From NCBI GenBank assembly GCA_020628475.1, contig JAHDFB010000023.1, forward strand, positions 1 to 45,108: a stretch of DNA of 45,108 bases, given 5' to 3'. The translations under genes and the position numbers were made by a program. The notes beneath the pieces were generated by a model, which worked only from the letters and a program-made list of their open reading frames with translations, made no database searches and was not told the DNA's origin. Shown piece by piece: positions 1-9,547 of the stretch; the first letter of the stretch is position 1; every line of letters begins with the position of its first letter. The stretch is from Saprospiraceae bacterium. GTDB taxonomy: Bacteria; Bacteroidota; Bacteroidia; Chitinophagales; Saprospiraceae.

Positions 1-52
1 CGCGACCCCCTGCGTGACAGGCAGGTATTCTAACCAGCTGAACTACCAGACC
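1..52 (-). tRNA. tRNA-Asp (GTC), partial at window edge
   Basis: Read on the minus strand from position 52, the sequence begins GGTCTGG and has a normal D arm with AGTTCAGCTGGTTAGAAT. The anticodon arm is CCTGCCTGTCACGCAGG, giving anticodon GTC (Asp), and a variable loop follows. The T arm and the 3' acceptor strand lie beyond position 1, so the gene is cut by the window, not broken. A TACATTTG promoter box lies upstream at 83-90. Confidence 0.93.
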
Positions 53-82
53 ATTCTTTTATGGCTTTTTAGTAAAGCGACG

Positions 83-90
83 CAAATGTA
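83..90 (-). promoter_or_regulatory. Bacteroidota -7 box (TACATTTG) of tRNA-Asp
   Basis: On the minus strand TACATTTG matches the Bacteroidota -7 consensus TAnnTTTG exactly. It lies about 30 nt upstream of the tRNA-Asp 5' end, a normal leader length. No clean TTG -33 element is at the usual distance; the nearest is about 25 nt upstream. Confidence 0.6.
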
Positions 91-266
91 ATAATATCCT
101 TCCATATACACCATGCAATTGGGCAGTTTTTTTGTGTGGTTTAAGAACAATTATTTTATCCACTTGAAAATCAATTAGTAAGCGAAAATATTTTTTCGTA
201 GATTTTTTTCAACCATTTACATTTAATCGGTAAATACTGGTATCCGGGATTATGTTTTGATGTATT

Positions 267-388
267 GCGATAGGGATAGTATGTGGCAAGGACTGCAAGG
301 ACGCAGCTCCTTAGCGCGTGTAACGATGCTAAGGATGCAACACAGGATAGCCCGGGTCTTCTCGACGCAAGGAGCGAAGACATCGCCC
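267..388 (+). repeat. hairpin-rich dispersed intergenic element, copy 1
   Basis: The element opens with GCGATAGGGATAGTA (267-281). It holds a perfect 8-bp stem TCCTTAGC/GCTAAGGA (308-315 with 328-335) and a GTCTTC/GAAGAC stem (356-361 with 376-381), with a GGATAGCCCGG core between them. It is GC-richer than its surroundings. The opening motif recurs with one mismatch at 42137-42151 on the minus strand, also beside a gene end. From memory, GCGATAG...GGATAGCCCGG-type elements are common between genes in Bacteroidota; their function is unknown to me, and RNA end formation is one possibility. Confidence 0.55.
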
Positions 389-506
389 TCCTACGTTTGT
401 CCAAAATCTTCATGCAATTCGAAATATTTGTTGTAACTTCATAATCCTCATTTATTTATAATTTGAGGGGATACCCATTTGAAATTCGTAATGAAATTAG
501 TTTACG

Positions 507-3500
507 ATGAAAAAACCACTGACGCTCTTGCTTACATGCTTGGTCTGGTTTCAGCTGCCTGCTCAAAACCTTGTGCCAAATGCTAATTTTGACCTTTTTA
601 CTTCTTGTCCTTCAAGTCCCGCGACTTTTACGGCGCAAGATTGGTTCAATCCTTTACCTCCGAATCAGTCGACTCCGGATTATTTTAATGAATGTGCAGG
701 AACCACCATGGGGGTTCCAACTAATTTTGCTGGATTTCAGCCTTCCGAAGCAGGAAGCGGTTATTGCGGTGTTGTGACCTATGAGTCCAGTACGAGTTAT
801 AGAGAATATATCACCGCTCCACTGAACAGCGCCACTTTGGCAGGCGGATGTTACGAGCTCAGTATCTTTTATAGTCCTGCTGAAAATGTTGGATTTAGCG
901 ATAATTTAGGTTTGCTTTTGACGGATGGAGTGCCGACTTCATTTATTGGTCAAATTCCTCAAATGAAAAAAACAACGGTTCAAGAAAGCCTTACAGAATG
1001 GCATGTATTGACCTTTCAATATGTATCTCCTGGTGGAGAAACACACGTTACAATAGGCAATTTTGATACCAATGCGAACACCACGCATGTTCCAAACGGT
1101 ACATTCGGAAGTTTTGGGTACTACTACATCGATTCCGTTGCTGTGCAATATATTGGAACGCCATCTTCTGACGTGGAAGTTGAATTGGGAGATGATATTG
1201 AAATTTGTGCATCTGATTTTCCGGTGACGATTACGAGTAGTAATACCGATGCTTTTAATGTGTGGAGTACTGGTGAGACTGGCGTGTCAATCGATGTAAA
1301 TGCTCCTGGACAGTACTTTGTGCAATCCTATGTTAATTGTGAATATGGTACTGATTCCATAGAAATTTCTATCATCGAAGATCCGACCTTATCCATTGAT
1401 GATCAAGTACTCTGTGTAGGAAGTGACTATACAATCGAAGTGGACCCTAGTCTCGGTGACTATGAGTGGGATGATGGAAGCACTGGAACAGAATACGTGG
1501 TGACGGAAGCTGGTAGTTATAGTGTTACCCTAACGCACACCTGTGGAGAGATTTTAGAGGATTTTGAAGTGGATGTGATCCAGGATATAGAAATTCCATT
1601 TCAGGAAGATTTAGAATTGTGCGAATATGACTTACCCTATGTAGTTGATTTTATAGAATTAGACGATGGGGTCAATGAATTTTTATGGACGGACGGATCC
1701 GATGCTCCAGGAATTATAATTACGGGCTTAGGTGAATATGGATTGCAAGTATTTAATGATTGTTTTTCGGATGAAATCAGTTTCAATGTGGATGTTTCCC
1801 TTGATTTTCCAAACTTCGTAGACTTTACTGATACCATTGCTTGTGACGGGGAGCAGAAGGTTATAAATATCGGGTTTTTTGATGTGGATTATGAATGGAA
1901 TGACGGTTCTACCGAACCATTTTATTTGGCCAATGGTCCTGGTTTATATTCTGTTACCATATCTAACTTTTGTAGGACGCAGGTGTTTGAATTTGAAATT
2001 GATGCAGCAGAAGAGGAGACGCTCGATTTGGGATCGGATGTTTCAATCTGTCCTGGGGATAGTGTTTTAATTTTGTCGCCTGATGGATCCAATATTACAT
2101 GGAGTACTGGACAGGTGGATTCCGAAATTTGGGTAAAAGAGGCTGGCGTTTTAATCGGTCAAGCTGCTGGTTTATGTGGGGTAATTGCTGACACGATCAT
2201 GATTAGTTTGGATGGTATGGCACCGGAAGTATCCGTACCAGATAGTTTGTTGCTGTGTGCAGGCGATACGATTAGTATTGTGGCCACAGATCAAGTGTCT
2301 GGAGTAGAATTTAGTTGGAATACAGGATCTGAAGATGCGTCTATCGAGGTATTTGAAGCTGGTTTGTATATTGTTTCTGGAGAGAATAATTGTGGATTGG
2401 TGACGGATTCCGTGGTGGTTGTATTGGGAGAAGCCTTGGCAGAACCGGGCTTATCAGATCAATATGCCATTTGTCCAGGAGATAGTTTATCCTTATCGGT
2501 ATTGACCAATGGTGCCTTTGTAGAATGGAGTACAGGTTTGACCGATTCATCGATCGTGCTGTATGAAGCGGATCAATATTATGTATCCCTGACTAATTCT
2601 TGTGGATCGAAAGTAGATAGTTTTGAATTGATCTATAGTCCTACTTTGAATGCGATTGATCTAGGGGAGGATGTTGGAATCTGTGCCAATGGATCGGTCG
2701 AATTGGATGAGTCGGGAATTGATGGCAACTATGTGTGGAGCACTGGATCTACAGAAACGACGATTGAGTTGAATATGCCGGGTACCTATTGGTTGGACAT
2801 CGAAGGAACTTGTAATACGGTGTCAGATACGATTGAAATTTTGGATTTAGGGGATGTTCCAGAGATTGATTTGGGATCAGATGTTAGCTTTTGTGAAGGG
2901 GACACGGTGTATGTTGGAGTTGGCTCTGCGGACGTAGATGAGGTTTTATGGAATACGAGTTCTACGGATTTGGAGATTGCTATTTTTTCAGCGGGGACCT
3001 ACATTGTGATAGGGACGAATGCATGTGGTTCTGATTCAGATACGATACAAGCGGTGATTAATAATGAAGTACCGACGATTGATCTAGGTGCGGATCAAAT
3101 CATCTGTCCTGGTGATTCGGTTTTATTAGATGTCGGAAGTGTGGCTGGCGATATAGCATGGAATACAGGAGAAAGCACATCGAGTATCTATGTGAGTGCA
3201 TCGGGGATGTACATAGCGACCTTGAGTAGTTCGTGTGGAAGTAGTACGGATACATTTCAGTTGGAGGTATCGGAGGCTGCGCCATCGCTTGACTTAGGCG
3301 AAGATGTTGAACTATGTGCTGGAGAGGTATTAGAATTTGATATTGATGCGGAAACTGGGACGACGATATTATGGAGTGATGGAGGGGAGACAGGAGTGAA
3401 TGCATTTACAGAAACGGGTACCATCTGGTTGGAATTATCCAATTATTGTGGCATGGTACGGGATAGTATGGAGTTGACTATTATACCAGAAATTGCTCCG

Positions 3501-4433
3501 GTTCAATTACCGGAAGATGTGACCATCTGTGATGACGCTAGCTATGTCATAGAAAGTGGAATCCAGGGAACGGAAGTGGATATTGAATGGAGTACGAATG
3601 CTGTAGAATCGATGATTACGGTGGATGCATCGGGATGGTATTGGGTAACAGCGAGCAATAGTTGTTTTGAGGATAGAGATAGTATACGGGTAGACTTTTT
3701 TGAAAGAGCGGAGCCATTTGATCTTGGGATGGATGATACGATCTGTTCGGGAGAATCGATTATTCTGGAGGCCTTTCAGGGAGATGAATTTATCTATACC
3801 TGGCAAGATGCGAGCAATAGCTCTGATTATACCATTACGGAGAGTGGTAGTTACAGCTTAGAGGTCAGTAATGAATGTGGTACGGAGACCGATGAAATCA
3901 ATGTGTTGGTACTAACGGATGAGATCACGGATGTCCCATTGGAGGATCGCTATGTGTTATGTAATGATGTTCCTTTGAGTATAGATTTGACGAATGTAGT
4001 GATAGAGTCGGTTTTATGGAATGATGGGAGTACCGCCTTGGAACGTGTGTTGACAGAACCGGGTACCTATATAGTAGAATTGATCAACACTTGTAGTGAT
4101 TCTATCTTCCAGTTTGAGTTGGAGCATGAAAATTGTTTGACGGAGTTGATCTACATACCAAATACATTTAGTCCAAATGAGGATGGGGTGAACGATTATT
4201 TTTCGATCTGGATATCGGATAATTGGTTATCGCCGGAGATAAAGGTATCGATGTACAATCGGTGGGGGGAACAAGTGTTTTACAGTGAAGATCCATCCTT
4301 TAGTTGGGATGGGCGATTCAAAGGGAAGTTGGTCAATCCGGGTGTATATGTGTACTATTTTGAATTAGAGGTGGAGATTGATGGAGAACGCACGTTGATT
4401 CGTGAGACGGGTGATGTGACAGTGGTTAAGTAA
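507..4433 (+). CDS. giant T9SS type B-sorted repeat protein (adhesin-like), copy A
   Basis: 1308-aa predicted secreted protein. A signal peptide (about 1-19, ending LPAQN) is followed by a ~200-aa N-terminal domain (about 20-225) with the NLVPNANF...CP...W.NP...TPDYF.EC pattern of Bacteroidota surface proteins, probably a galactose-binding-like sandwich. About 14 Ig-like repeats of ~70 aa follow, each with the pattern DLG.D..IC.GDS...W.TG......G.Y.V...N.CG and one Cys pair. The last ~95 residues begin IPNTFSPNEDGVND, the gliding-motility-associated type B sorting domain (CHU_C). That domain targets cargo through T9SS to the surface or medium, so the protein is probably an adhesin or surface scaffold. 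From the end of repeat 5 to the stop it is nearly identical to the neighbour at 4572. No enzymatic domain is visible. Confidence 0.9.
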   Translation: MKKPLTLLLTCLVWFQLPAQNLVPNANFDLFTSCPSSPATFTAQDWFNPLPPNQSTPDYFNECAGTTMGVPTNFAGFQPSEAGSGYCGVVTYESSTSYREYITAPLNSATLAGGCYELSIFYSPAENVGFSDNLGLLLTDGVPTSFIGQIPQMKKTTVQESLTEWHVLTFQYVSPGGETHVTIGNFDTNANTTHVPNGTFGSFGYYYIDSVAVQYIGTPSSDVEVELGDDIEICASDFPVTITSSNTDAFNVWSTGETGVSIDVNAPGQYFVQSYVNCEYGTDSIEISIIEDPTLSIDDQVLCVGSDYTIEVDPSLGDYEWDDGSTGTEYVVTEAGSYSVTLTHTCGEILEDFEVDVIQDIEIPFQEDLELCEYDLPYVVDFIELDDGVNEFLWTDGSDAPGIIITGLGEYGLQVFNDCFSDEISFNVDVSLDFPNFVDFTDTIACDGEQKVINIGFFDVDYEWNDGSTEPFYLANGPGLYSVTISNFCRTQVFEFEIDAAEEETLDLGSDVSICPGDSVLILSPDGSNITWSTGQVDSEIWVKEAGVLIGQAAGLCGVIADTIMISLDGMAPEVSVPDSLLLCAGDTISIVATDQVSGVEFSWNTGSEDASIEVFEAGLYIVSGENNCGLVTDSVVVVLGEALAEPGLSDQYAICPGDSLSLSVLTNGAFVEWSTGLTDSSIVLYEADQYYVSLTNSCGSKVDSFELIYSPTLNAIDLGEDVGICANGSVELDESGIDGNYVWSTGSTETTIELNMPGTYWLDIEGTCNTVSDTIEILDLGDVPEIDLGSDVSFCEGDTVYVGVGSADVDEVLWNTSSTDLEIAIFSAGTYIVIGTNACGSDSDTIQAVINNEVPTIDLGADQIICPGDSVLLDVGSVAGDIAWNTGESTSSIYVSASGMYIATLSSSCGSSTDTFQLEVSEAAPSLDLGEDVELCAGEVLEFDIDAETGTTILWSDGGETGVNAFTETGTIWLELSNYCGMVRDSMELTIIPEIAPVQLPEDVTICDDASYVIESGIQGTEVDIEWSTNAVESMITVDASGWYWVTASNSCFEDRDSIRVDFFERAEPFDLGMDDTICSGESIILEAFQGDEFIYTWQDASNSSDYTITESGSYSLEVSNECGTETDEINVLVLTDEITDVPLEDRYVLCNDVPLSIDLTNVVIESVLWNDGSTALERVLTEPGTYIVELINTCSDSIFQFELEHENCLTELIYIPNTFSPNEDGVNDYFSIWISDNWLSPEIKVSMYNRWGEQVFYSEDPSFSWDGRFKGKLVNPGVYVYYFELEVEIDGERTLIRETGDVTVVK
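2301..4432 (+). repeat. 2.13-kb direct repeat, copy 1
   Basis: By eye this stretch is identical to 6372-8503 at a constant offset of 4071. Near-identity starts at about 2196/6267. The scattered differences then seen include A/G in GTACC(A/G)GATAG and CCACAG/CTGCGG; the last is T2300 versus C6371. Identity stops at the stop codon (TAAGGGAC versus TAGAATGC). It covers Ig-like repeats 6-14 and the sorting domain. Confidence 0.9.
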
Positions 4434-4436
4434 GGG

Positions 4437-4459
4437 ACATTTGACTTATCATCAAATGT
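4437..4459 (+). repeat. small inverted repeat after copy A
   Basis: ACATTTGA and TCAAATGT form a perfect 8-bp stem with a 7-nt loop, starting 3 nt after the stop codon at 4433. No clear T-run follows, so it may be a weak terminator or mRNA-end structure; copy B lacks it. Confidence 0.45.
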
Positions 4460-4571
4460 GTATATGATTTAATGGCTTAATAGGTATTACCCATTAATTT
4501 AGTTATACTTGTTATGTCATTGAAACCATCCAATTATTGGAAGCGATGGTGATTTAAAAATATATATTTTC

Positions 4572-7500
4572 ATGAGGTCTTTTTATGTGGTGTTTAGTTT
4601 AGTGATGCTGTGTTCTTTATTGAATGCACAAAACCTTGTACCAAATGCTAATTTCAAGGACCATAAAATCTGTCCATCTGGTGCGGGAGAGTTTAACGCA
4701 GATAATTGGCTAAACCCAATTAACCCATCCTTTGGATCAACACCGGATTATTTTCATGAATGTTCTGGAACCATAGCAGGTGTTCCCACTAATTTTGTTG
4801 GTTTCCAAGAAGCACAATCAGGAGGCGCTTATGCAGGTCTTGCTACCTATGAAGAAACCTTGGGTTTTAGAGAATACATTCAAGCTAAATTGAATACTCC
4901 TACGATTACTGGGGCTTGTTATCGTTTGACCATTGTTTACTGCCCATCAGAAAATGCTGGATTTTCAGATGGTTTGGGTATGTTTTTATCGGAAGGATCT
5001 CCGGCCTCATATACTGGACAAGATGCCCAGATGGAGAAAACCATCATTCAAGAAAGTATGGATGAATGGCATACCTTGACCATGGATTATATATCTCCTG
5101 GTGGAGAAACACACGTTACCATAGGTAATTTTAATGGAAATGGCGATACGAATCACGTTCCAAATGGAACGCAATTTCCCACTTTCGGATATTATTATAT
5201 TGATTCTGTAGCCGTAGAAAATATCAGCGTATATTCTGAAGATGTTCCTATCGATATTGGCGCTGATATGGAAGTATGTTTGGATGATTTTCCAATTACT
5301 ATAAACAGTAATTTACCAGATCAAGAAAATTTTTGGAGTACTGGAGAAACGGGCTCCTCCATTCAAGTTTTTGAACCAGGAGCTTATTTTGTGGAAACCT
5401 ACCTTCCGTGTGAATATGGAGCAGATACCATCACCATAAGTATCATTGAAGAACCTAGTTTTTCAGTGGATAATTTAACGCTGTGTTCTGGCGATTCTGT
5501 TACTGTAGCCGTGGATGGTGCCTTAGGTGAATATGCATGGGATGACGGTAGTGTTGGTTCTGAATTTGAATTGACAGAGAGTGGTTCATATGGCGTCACG
5601 CTGACCTATGATTGTGGAGAAGTGGTGGAGGAATTTTTTGTTAGTGAAATCTATGATATTGAAATACCATTAACGCAAGATTTGGAATTTTGTGAAACGG
5701 ATTTACCACAGGTCGTACAATTTGCGGCGTTTAATGATGGCATTAATCAATTTTTATGGCAAGATGGAACAGAAGCTCCGGGATACCTGATTACTGAGCC
5801 TGGTGAATATGGTGTATTAATATACAATCAGTGTTTTTCTGATTCGGTTGGATTTACGGTTGATGTTGAAATGGACTTTCCAACATCGGTTGATTTTACA
5901 GATACTATAGCCTGCCTTGGAGAGGAAAAAGAAATTAATATTGATTTTGAAAATGTTGTATACGAATGGCAAGATGGTTCGACGGAAGGAAGTTATGTAG
6001 CTTCAGGACCAGGTCTTTATTCGGTAACCGTTTCAAATATTTGTAGGATCGAAGTATTTGAATTTGAAATTCATGCTGCAGAGGAAACATCATTAGATTT
6101 AGGATCGGATATTTCTATTTGTCCAGGTGATAGTGTTTTGATTTCGTCTCCAAATGGATCGATGATTGAATGGAGTACGGGTGCATTTTCAGAATCTATA
6201 TGGGTGTCTGAATCTGGTGAAATCGTTGGTCAGATAGATGGATATTGCGGTATGGCCATGGATACCATCATGATTAGTTTGGATGGTATGGCACCGGAAG
6301 TATCCGTACCGGATAGTTTGTTGCTGTGTGCAGGAGATACGATTAGTATTGTGGCTGCGGATCAAGTGTCCGGAGTAGAATTTAGTTGGAATACAGGATC
6401 TGAAGATGCGTCTATCGAGGTATTTGAAGCTGGTTTGTATATTGTTTCTGGAGAGAATAATTGTGGATTGGTGACGGATTCCGTGGTGGTTGTATTGGGA
6501 GAAGCCTTGGCAGAACCGGGCTTATCAGATCAATATGCCATTTGTCCAGGAGATAGTTTATCCTTATCGGTATTGACCAATGGTGCCTTTGTAGAATGGA
6601 GTACAGGTTTGACCGATTCATCGATCGTGCTGTATGAAGCGGATCAATATTATGTATCCCTGACTAATTCTTGTGGATCGAAAGTAGATAGTTTTGAATT
6701 GATCTATAGTCCTACTTTGAATGCGATTGATCTAGGGGAGGATGTTGGAATCTGTGCCAATGGATCGGTCGAATTGGATGAGTCGGGAATTGATGGCAAC
6801 TATGTGTGGAGCACTGGATCTACAGAAACGACGATTGAGTTGAATATGCCGGGTACCTATTGGTTGGACATCGAAGGAACTTGTAATACGGTGTCAGATA
6901 CGATTGAAATTTTGGATTTAGGGGATGTTCCAGAGATTGATTTGGGATCAGATGTTAGCTTTTGTGAAGGGGACACGGTGTATGTTGGAGTTGGCTCTGC
7001 GGACGTAGATGAGGTTTTATGGAATACGAGTTCTACGGATTTGGAGATTGCTATTTTTTCAGCGGGGACCTACATTGTGATAGGGACGAATGCATGTGGT
7101 TCTGATTCAGATACGATACAAGCGGTGATTAATAATGAAGTACCGACGATTGATCTAGGTGCGGATCAAATCATCTGTCCTGGTGATTCGGTTTTATTAG
7201 ATGTCGGAAGTGTGGCTGGCGATATAGCATGGAATACAGGAGAAAGCACATCGAGTATCTATGTGAGTGCATCGGGGATGTACATAGCGACCTTGAGTAG
7301 TTCGTGTGGAAGTAGTACGGATACATTTCAGTTGGAGGTATCGGAGGCTGCGCCATCGCTTGACTTAGGCGAAGATGTTGAACTATGTGCTGGAGAGGTA
7401 TTAGAATTTGATATTGATGCGGAAACTGGGACGACGATATTATGGAGTGATGGAGGGGAGACAGGAGTGAATGCATTTACAGAAACGGGTACCATCTGGT

Positions 7501-8504
7501 TGGAATTATCCAATTATTGTGGCATGGTACGGGATAGTATGGAGTTGACTATTATACCAGAAATTGCTCCGGTTCAATTACCGGAAGATGTGACCATCTG
7601 TGATGACGCTAGCTATGTCATAGAAAGTGGAATCCAGGGAACGGAAGTGGATATTGAATGGAGTACGAATGCTGTAGAATCGATGATTACGGTGGATGCA
7701 TCGGGATGGTATTGGGTAACAGCGAGCAATAGTTGTTTTGAGGATAGAGATAGTATACGGGTAGACTTTTTTGAAAGAGCGGAGCCATTTGATCTTGGGA
7801 TGGATGATACGATCTGTTCGGGAGAATCGATTATTCTGGAGGCCTTTCAGGGAGATGAATTTATCTATACCTGGCAAGATGCGAGCAATAGCTCTGATTA
7901 TACCATTACGGAGAGTGGTAGTTACAGCTTAGAGGTCAGTAATGAATGTGGTACGGAGACCGATGAAATCAATGTGTTGGTACTAACGGATGAGATCACG
8001 GATGTCCCATTGGAGGATCGCTATGTGTTATGTAATGATGTTCCTTTGAGTATAGATTTGACGAATGTAGTGATAGAGTCGGTTTTATGGAATGATGGGA
8101 GTACCGCCTTGGAACGTGTGTTGACAGAACCGGGTACCTATATAGTAGAATTGATCAACACTTGTAGTGATTCTATCTTCCAGTTTGAGTTGGAGCATGA
8201 AAATTGTTTGACGGAGTTGATCTACATACCAAATACATTTAGTCCAAATGAGGATGGGGTGAACGATTATTTTTCGATCTGGATATCGGATAATTGGTTA
8301 TCGCCGGAGATAAAGGTATCGATGTACAATCGGTGGGGGGAACAAGTGTTTTACAGTGAAGATCCATCCTTTAGTTGGGATGGGCGATTCAAAGGGAAGT
8401 TGGTCAATCCGGGTGTATATGTGTACTATTTTGAATTAGAGGTGGAGATTGATGGAGAACGCACGTTGATTCGTGAGACGGGTGATGTGACAGTGGTTAA
8501 GTAG
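4572..8504 (+). CDS. giant T9SS type B-sorted repeat protein (adhesin-like), copy B
   Basis: 1310-aa paralogue of the preceding gene with the same order: signal peptide (1-20, ending LLNAQN), N-terminal NLVPNANF...TPDYFHEC domain, about 14 one-disulfide Ig-like repeats, and an IPNTFSPNEDGVND type B sorting domain. The N-terminal domain and repeats 1-5 are clearly homologous to copy A but diverged, with many substitutions and a two-residue length difference. Repeats 6-14 and the sorting domain differ by one residue (VATDQ versus VAADQ). The 138-nt spacer between the genes resembles neither upstream region. A tandem duplication with later homogenisation of the 3' half fits best. It is probably exported by T9SS; its ligand cannot be read from the sequence. 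A strong terminator follows at 8527. Confidence 0.9.
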   Translation: MRSFYVVFSLVMLCSLLNAQNLVPNANFKDHKICPSGAGEFNADNWLNPINPSFGSTPDYFHECSGTIAGVPTNFVGFQEAQSGGAYAGLATYEETLGFREYIQAKLNTPTITGACYRLTIVYCPSENAGFSDGLGMFLSEGSPASYTGQDAQMEKTIIQESMDEWHTLTMDYISPGGETHVTIGNFNGNGDTNHVPNGTQFPTFGYYYIDSVAVENISVYSEDVPIDIGADMEVCLDDFPITINSNLPDQENFWSTGETGSSIQVFEPGAYFVETYLPCEYGADTITISIIEEPSFSVDNLTLCSGDSVTVAVDGALGEYAWDDGSVGSEFELTESGSYGVTLTYDCGEVVEEFFVSEIYDIEIPLTQDLEFCETDLPQVVQFAAFNDGINQFLWQDGTEAPGYLITEPGEYGVLIYNQCFSDSVGFTVDVEMDFPTSVDFTDTIACLGEEKEINIDFENVVYEWQDGSTEGSYVASGPGLYSVTVSNICRIEVFEFEIHAAEETSLDLGSDISICPGDSVLISSPNGSMIEWSTGAFSESIWVSESGEIVGQIDGYCGMAMDTIMISLDGMAPEVSVPDSLLLCAGDTISIVAADQVSGVEFSWNTGSEDASIEVFEAGLYIVSGENNCGLVTDSVVVVLGEALAEPGLSDQYAICPGDSLSLSVLTNGAFVEWSTGLTDSSIVLYEADQYYVSLTNSCGSKVDSFELIYSPTLNAIDLGEDVGICANGSVELDESGIDGNYVWSTGSTETTIELNMPGTYWLDIEGTCNTVSDTIEILDLGDVPEIDLGSDVSFCEGDTVYVGVGSADVDEVLWNTSSTDLEIAIFSAGTYIVIGTNACGSDSDTIQAVINNEVPTIDLGADQIICPGDSVLLDVGSVAGDIAWNTGESTSSIYVSASGMYIATLSSSCGSSTDTFQLEVSEAAPSLDLGEDVELCAGEVLEFDIDAETGTTILWSDGGETGVNAFTETGTIWLELSNYCGMVRDSMELTIIPEIAPVQLPEDVTICDDASYVIESGIQGTEVDIEWSTNAVESMITVDASGWYWVTASNSCFEDRDSIRVDFFERAEPFDLGMDDTICSGESIILEAFQGDEFIYTWQDASNSSDYTITESGSYSLEVSNECGTETDEINVLVLTDEITDVPLEDRYVLCNDVPLSIDLTNVVIESVLWNDGSTALERVLTEPGTYIVELINTCSDSIFQFELEHENCLTELIYIPNTFSPNEDGVNDYFSIWISDNWLSPEIKVSMYNRWGEQVFYSEDPSFSWDGRFKGKLVNPGVYVYYFELEVEIDGERTLIRETGDVTVVK
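6372..8503 (+). repeat. 2.13-kb direct repeat, copy 2
   Basis: Second copy of 2301-4432, apparently base-for-base identical by eye, ending exactly at the stop codon. The repeats lie 1939 bp apart in direct orientation, so recombination between them could delete or duplicate a 4071-bp unit and swap N-termini. Confidence 0.9.
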
Positions 8505-8526
8505 AATGCTTTTACGTAAAAAATAT

Positions 8527-8560
8527 AAAGCCCATGCTTGTATGAAGCACGGGCTTTTTT
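8527..8560. terminator. bidirectional rho-independent terminator
   Basis: AAAGCCC...GGGCTTTTTT forms an imperfect hairpin (8527-8557) with the inner pairs ATGCTT/AAGCAC nearly complementary, ending in a T-run at 8555-8560. It lies 23 nt after the stop of copy B and 22 nt before the stop of the convergent OmpA-family gene. The AT-rich left flank could also serve the minus strand. Confidence 0.85.
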
Positions 8561-8581
8561 AATCTTATAATTGTTGAAGGA

Positions 8582-9493
8582 TTAATTCATCGGTTTCAAC
8601 AAGTCGTAGAATTGGTTGATTTTTGGAAGAATCACGATACGAGTTCTTCTATTTTGAGATCGACCTTCATTTGTTTCGTTGCTTGCCACTGGATTTGTTT
8701 CACCTCGTCCTGCAGCAATTAATCGGTTGGGATCTACTTTGTAGTCTTGCTCTAAAACTCGAACTACAGAAGTGGCTCTTTTAACACTTAAATCCCAGTT
8801 ATCTTCGATACAATCCGTTTTAATAGATCGGCTATCTGTATAACCTTCTACCATGATTTCTAAATTTGGATTTGCTTCGATAATCTTAGCAATTTTACCC
8901 AATACGATTTTAGCATTCGTAGTAATGGTTGAGCTTCCACTTCTGAATAACATTTTATCAGAAAGATCTACGTATACTACAGTTTTGTCCACTTTTACAT
9001 TAACGTCTGCATCGGATAATCCTTGAGTAAGCACTCCTTTTAAATTAATAGCAAGCGCTAAGTTTAATGAATCTGCCTTTGATTTTGCAGCTTGAAGCAA
9101 ATTGATATATTGATCTTTTTCTTTCATTTGATCAATCGTCTTACCAATGTTATCATTCGCTGATTTCGTTAAAATCGTCAAATCGCCTACTTGAGTCATT
9201 TGTTGATCACGTTGCTTCTTAAGATCAGCAATTTGAAGTTTGTATTCTTCAATTTGTTCTTCACGAAGCTTAGATTCAGTTTTATACTTTGTATATTCTT
9301 CATTTACGGCATCAATAGTCGCATCTTTAGACTTTACTAATTTGTTACAATCTGCTAATTCTTTTCGCTTGTTGTCCAATTCTAATCGAACGTTACTTAA
9401 TTCATTCGTTTGTTCAACAAATTTTTTCTTACTGACGCAGGAGGTTAATAAAAGGCATAGCATCACACAGCCTAGAGAAATTGATTTATTCAT
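8582..9493 (-). CDS. OmpA-family peptidoglycan-binding lipoprotein
   Basis: 303-aa predicted outer-membrane lipoprotein. The signal peptide ends in the lipobox LLTSC (Cys19), so the mature protein starts with a lipidated Cys. Residues about 22-130 are charged and heptad-like (coiled coil). Residues about 180-290 are an OmpA C-terminal domain, with LFRSGSSTI, the VEGYTDS segment, LSVKRA..V...L and GRGETNPVASN...RRTRI, which contacts peptidoglycan in this family. The protein probably ties the outer membrane to the cell wall. It is transcribed alone, convergent with the adhesin pair. Two TGTTAACA palindromes lie 55-91 bp upstream of its start and may be operators. Confidence 0.9.
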   Translation of the reverse strand: MNKSISLGCVMLCLLLTSCVSKKKFVEQTNELSNVRLELDNKRKELADCNKLVKSKDATIDAVNEEYTKYKTESKLREEQIEEYKLQIADLKKQRDQQMTQVGDLTILTKSANDNIGKTIDQMKEKDQYINLLQAAKSKADSLNLALAINLKGVLTQGLSDADVNVKVDKTVVYVDLSDKMLFRSGSSTITTNAKIVLGKIAKIIEANPNLEIMVEGYTDSRSIKTDCIEDNWDLSVKRATSVVRVLEQDYKVDPNRLIAAGRGETNPVASNETNEGRSQNRRTRIVILPKINQFYDLLKPMN

Positions 9494-9547
9494 ACTTTAA
9501 ATGGTTTCATTTTAACATTTATAATTGCGCTAAATTAATGCGTCTTT

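Larger units (their letters stand above)
53..506. other. intergenic region with hairpin-rich element
   Basis: No convincing gene lies here. It holds the tRNA-Asp promoter (83-90), AT-rich sequence, and a GC-richer hairpin-rich element at about 267-388. Near 458-474 an AT-rich stretch ending in ATAATTTG comes close to a -7 box for the gene at 507 but lacks the right spacing. The 80-codon minus-strand reading frame across the hairpins is low-complexity and is not treated as a gene. Confidence 0.6.

Noticed and set aside
171-413. 80-codon minus-strand open frame over the first hairpin element
   Set aside because: It runs through inverted repeats, has no sensible start context and low-complexity residue content; it is a by-product of the hairpin-rich element.
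3100-3405. Long minus-strand frames inside the two giant genes (also 7171-7476 and others)
   Set aside because: They are shadows of the strongly biased codon use of the repeats and occur identically in both copies because the DNA is duplicated.
1188-4138. CRISPR-like regular repeats in the giant gene
   Set aside because: The periodicity (about 210 nt) is from Ig-like protein repeats with diverged DNA; there are no short identical repeats with unique spacers and no cas genes.
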